Below are positions 4,009 through 6,266 of a DNA stretch of 6,266 nucleotides, piece after piece. Position 1 is the stretch's first letter. Each line of letters starts with the position of its first letter. The stretch is from assembly GCA_946885645.1 (NCBI GenBank), contig CAMPGU010000247.1, forward strand, positions 1 through 6,266, given 5' to 3'. Source of the DNA: an uncultured Haloferula sp. Its GTDB lineage: Bacteria; Verrucomicrobiota; Verrucomicrobiae; Verrucomicrobiales; Akkermansiaceae. Both the position numbers and the translations under genes were made by a program. Under the pieces are notes generated by a model. The model did not search any database and was not told the origin of the DNA. It saw only the letters and a program-made list of their open reading frames with translations.

Positions 4009-6266
4009 TCAACGGACGGATTCCAACCTGATGAAAGCTTTCTCGCGATGCGTCTCGGGGATCTCCATCTCCAGCCACTGGATCGTGTGATGCTGGCTAT
4101 CGATCTCAAGCGGTTCCGCAGGCGGTCCCGGCAAGGATTGCCACTCGTCCAGATCAGTGGAGATCACCGGCCGGAAGACGCGACCCGGCTGGGTGGGCCA
4201 GTGCAGGCGGACCTTGGCCACGCCGGAAACTTCGGCGGTGGTGAGCTCTGAAATCCCGAGGGTCGGGATGTAGCCGGTGACCGGCTGCCCGGCATCAAGC
4301 GTCTCCAGCGAGAAGTCGTTATACTGCGCCGGTCCGGTGTTTGGCGCGGCGTCGAAGATCAGATAGCGCGAGTTGTTGGCAAACCGGATCGCTCCCGTGT
4401 CCGCGCTGGTTCCGTTGATGAAGATCTCGTAGGTCGTGCCATAGCTGCCGTAGTCGGTGCTGTCCTGCATCACCACCCGGATCTCCACCGGCTCCCCGGC
4501 GGGCAGGCCGGTGCGGATGGCGGCATTGATGTCCGCTGCTCCCGCGTTCGATCCGGCATCGATGCGCTTGAAGATGGAAATCGTGTTTCCGGTCACCAGA
4601 TCGAGCTGCACGCCCAGATCGTGCCCGGCGACTCCTCCCGCCGGCAGGATCGCGTCGGCGATCCCGAGGGTCATCCGGGCGGCGGCCACATCGGCATCGT
4701 CGAGATCGAGCGTGGCCTTCCACTGGTACTGGCGGCCGCGGATCTTCGGGCCGAAGTCGTAGGCACCGGTGCCGTCGGCGGAGAGCTGGAAGGCGGTGGT
4801 GTTCGCCGCATCCGCGATGGTGAGGCGGTTGCCCGCGATGGAATGCGCGGTCGCCGGCTTCGCGGTATCCGTCCGGATGTACCGCAGCGGGCCGGCCAAG
4901 GTGCCGCTGTGGCGGGTAGCGAGATCCTGGTTCACGCCCCCGGTCGCAGCGAAGCCCGTGGCGCTCGAATTCCCGCCCGCCACGTCGAAGGAATCGGCAA
5001 TGAGCAGCGCGGCCGGTTCGCCGGGCGCGATCGTGCCGATCTCGCCCGTTTCACCCAGCACCGTCTGGTGATACCAGGCCACCAGTTGAGCTTCCATCCG
5101 GGCTACATCGGCGGCATGGGCCGGATCGGCTACGAGGTTCGTTGTCTCGTTGCGGTCGTTAGCGAGATTGTAGAACTGCCGGTCGCTCCCGTCCGGATTG
5201 CGCATGAACTTCAAAGCGCCATCCCGTACCGCGAGCTTCGGCGCCGCCGTGGCAACCCCCGACACCGTGCCGAACTCCCAGAAAAGCGGCTTTCTGCGGG
5301 AACGTGTCGCACCCTGCAGCACATCCTTCATGTCCTCTCCCTCGAAAGGTGCCGGGGGCAGTTGGATTCCGGTGAGCGAGCAGTAGGTCGGCAACATGTC
5401 CAAAGCGGAGATCGCCGTCGTGGTATTCACGATTCCCGCCGGGATCGTCCCTGGCATCCGCGCGAGGAAAGCCACGCGGTTGCCACCTTCCCACAGCGTG
5501 GCCTTTCCTCCGCGCAGGCCGCCGTTGCGGTTGAGCAGGGTGTTGACCGCGTCGTTCGGCGCGCCGTTGTCACCGACCAGCATCACCAGCGTGTCGCCGG
5601 CGATGCCCAGATTGTCGATCACATCCAGCAACCGGCCGATCTGGCGGTCGAGGTCGTTGAGTTCGCCGAGGAACTGCATCGCGGTGAAATCGCTGGTGAT
5701 GTGATCGAAGTCGTTCTCGTGCCCGGCCTCCACGTTGTACGGCGAGTGCGTGTCGTCGTAGGGGACGTAGGCGTAGAACGGCTTGTTCGCGGCGTGGGCG
5801 GCGGTGATGAAATCGATCGCTGCATCGGTGTGGCCGTTCGCGAGCTGGTTCCACGTCGTCCAGGTGATGGTGCCGGGAACATCGGCGTTGTCGTTGGACA
5901 GGCCGTGCCCGGTGACAAGCAAGCGGTCTCCCATGCCTTCGAAGGAAGTCAGCGACGCCCCGAAGCCATACTCCTGCGGAAAAGGCGCATCGTTAACGTC
6001 GCGTCCCCCGCCCATGTGCCACTTTCCGAAGAGCCCGGTGGCATAGCCGGCGTCCTTCAGCAACCGGACGTGCGTGGTGGCGTCCGGCTGGAGCCAGTCG
6101 TCCATGTTCCGATTCGCGTTCGCGGCCTTGTTGTCCAGGAAGCTGTGGATGCCGTGCCGCGACGGATGCATCCCTGTCAGCAGTCCCGCGCGGGACGGCG
6201 AGCAGATCGGCGAGGCCACGTAGCCATCCGTAAAGCGCATGCCTTCCGTGGCGAGGCGATCGATGT
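4009..6266 (-). CDS. Sulfatase with C-terminal jelly-roll extension (5' end outside window)
   Basis: Open to the right edge; TGA at 4009-4011. In-frame IDRLATEG precedes the ATG at 6240, the usual start of the sulfatase block IDRLAxEGM, so that ATG is internal. The beginning, with signal peptide and first metal-binding Asp pair, is missing. Counting from that Met: CSPSR at 13-17 is the formylglycine signature (Cys13, codon 6202-6204, oxidised by a maturase; Arg17); GKWH at 72-75; THSP with His165; GDNG with Asp224 and Asn225 as calcium ligands; RGGK with Lys246; EGGNRVAF; ALDMLPTYCSLTG. All visible catalytic positions are intact, predicting hydrolysis of sulfate esters, probably on an extracellular polysaccharide; the substrate cannot be read. 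The core ends near residue 395. Residues 411-650 form a jelly roll, and 655-743 a small C-terminal module (RVFRPVISTDLDEW, AFIRLE) like those ending many verrucomicrobial exported proteins. A hairpin follows the stop. Confidence 0.93.
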   Translation of the reverse strand, partial: IDRLATEGMRFTDGYVASPICSPSRAGLLTGMHPSRHGIHSFLDNKAANANRNMDDWLQPDATTHVRLLKDAGYATGLFGKWHMGGGRDVNDAPFPQEYGFGASLTSFEGMGDRLLVTGHGLSNDNADVPGTITWTTWNQLANGHTDAAIDFITAAHAANKPFYAYVPYDDTHSPYNVEAGHENDFDHITSDFTAMQFLGELNDLDRQIGRLLDVIDNLGIAGDTLVMLVGDNGAPNDAVNTLLNRNGGLRGGKATLWEGGNRVAFLARMPGTIPAGIVNTTTAISALDMLPTYCSLTGIQLPPAPFEGEDMKDVLQGATRSRRKPLFWEFGTVSGVATAAPKLAVRDGALKFMRNPDGSDRQFYNLANDRNETTNLVADPAHAADVARMEAQLVAWYHQTVLGETGEIGTIAPGEPAALLIADSFDVAGGNSSATGFAATGGVNQDLATRHSGTLAGPLRYIRTDTAKPATAHSIAGNRLTIADAANTTAFQLSADGTGAYDFGPKIRGRQYQWKATLDLDDADVAAARMTLGIADAILPAGGVAGHDLGVQLDLVTGNTISIFKRIDAGSNAGAADINAAIRTGLPAGEPVEIRVVMQDSTDYGSYGTTYEIFINGTSADTGAIRFANNSRYLIFDAAPNTGPAQYNDFSLETLDAGQPVTGYIPTLGISELTTAEVSGVAKVRLHWPTQPGRVFRPVISTDLDEWQSLPGPPAEPLEIDSQHHTIQWLEMEIPETHREKAFIRLESVR

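Overview
The window looks like a GC-rich chromosomal segment from a member of the Verrucomicrobiota (Luteolibacter/Verrucomicrobium-like). The evidence is protein architecture, not database matches: a short sigma-70-like factor resembling the Rhodopirellula/Verrucomicrobium family, a membrane FecR protein of the kind common in Planctomycetes and Verrucomicrobia, an exported jelly-roll/LamG protein, and a sulfatase with a long non-catalytic C-terminal extension. No RNA genes, insertion sequences or CRISPR arrays were seen.

All four genes lie on the minus strand, so transcription runs from high to low coordinates. From the right edge: (1) 4009-6266, a sulfatase whose N-terminus lies outside the window. 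The apparent ATG at 6240 is internal, because in-frame coding continues to the edge. (2) 3661-4008, a 348-bp gene-free stretch holding a strong hairpin just behind the sulfatase stop, and two small stem-loops plus a GGAAC-type element ahead of the next gene. (3) 3133-3660, an ECF-like sigma factor. (4) 1794-3143, a FecR-type membrane regulator whose start overlaps the sigma gene by 11 bp. (5) 1683-1793, a 111-bp gap with a second GGAAC-type element and a symmetrical 52-nt imperfect hairpin ending 8 nt before the next start codon. (6) 1-1682, a secreted protein with a signal peptide, an N-terminal jelly roll, an Ig-like linker and a LamG-type domain, cut off by the left edge.

The sigma and FecR genes are very probably a translationally coupled regulator/sensor pair. 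The LamG gene follows in the same direction and may be both read through from them and started from its own promoter. Its upstream gap shares a gapped motif (GGGAACAC...GCGGnTCG...ACA) with the region upstream of the sigma gene, which would fit a sigma factor that controls itself and the LamG gene. Unlike a FecIR-FecA system, no TonB-dependent receptor is visible. The sulfatase and the LamG protein carry jelly rolls that resemble each other. A working hypothesis is a surface or periplasmic system for sensing and binding sulfated glycans. That function is inferred from context only.
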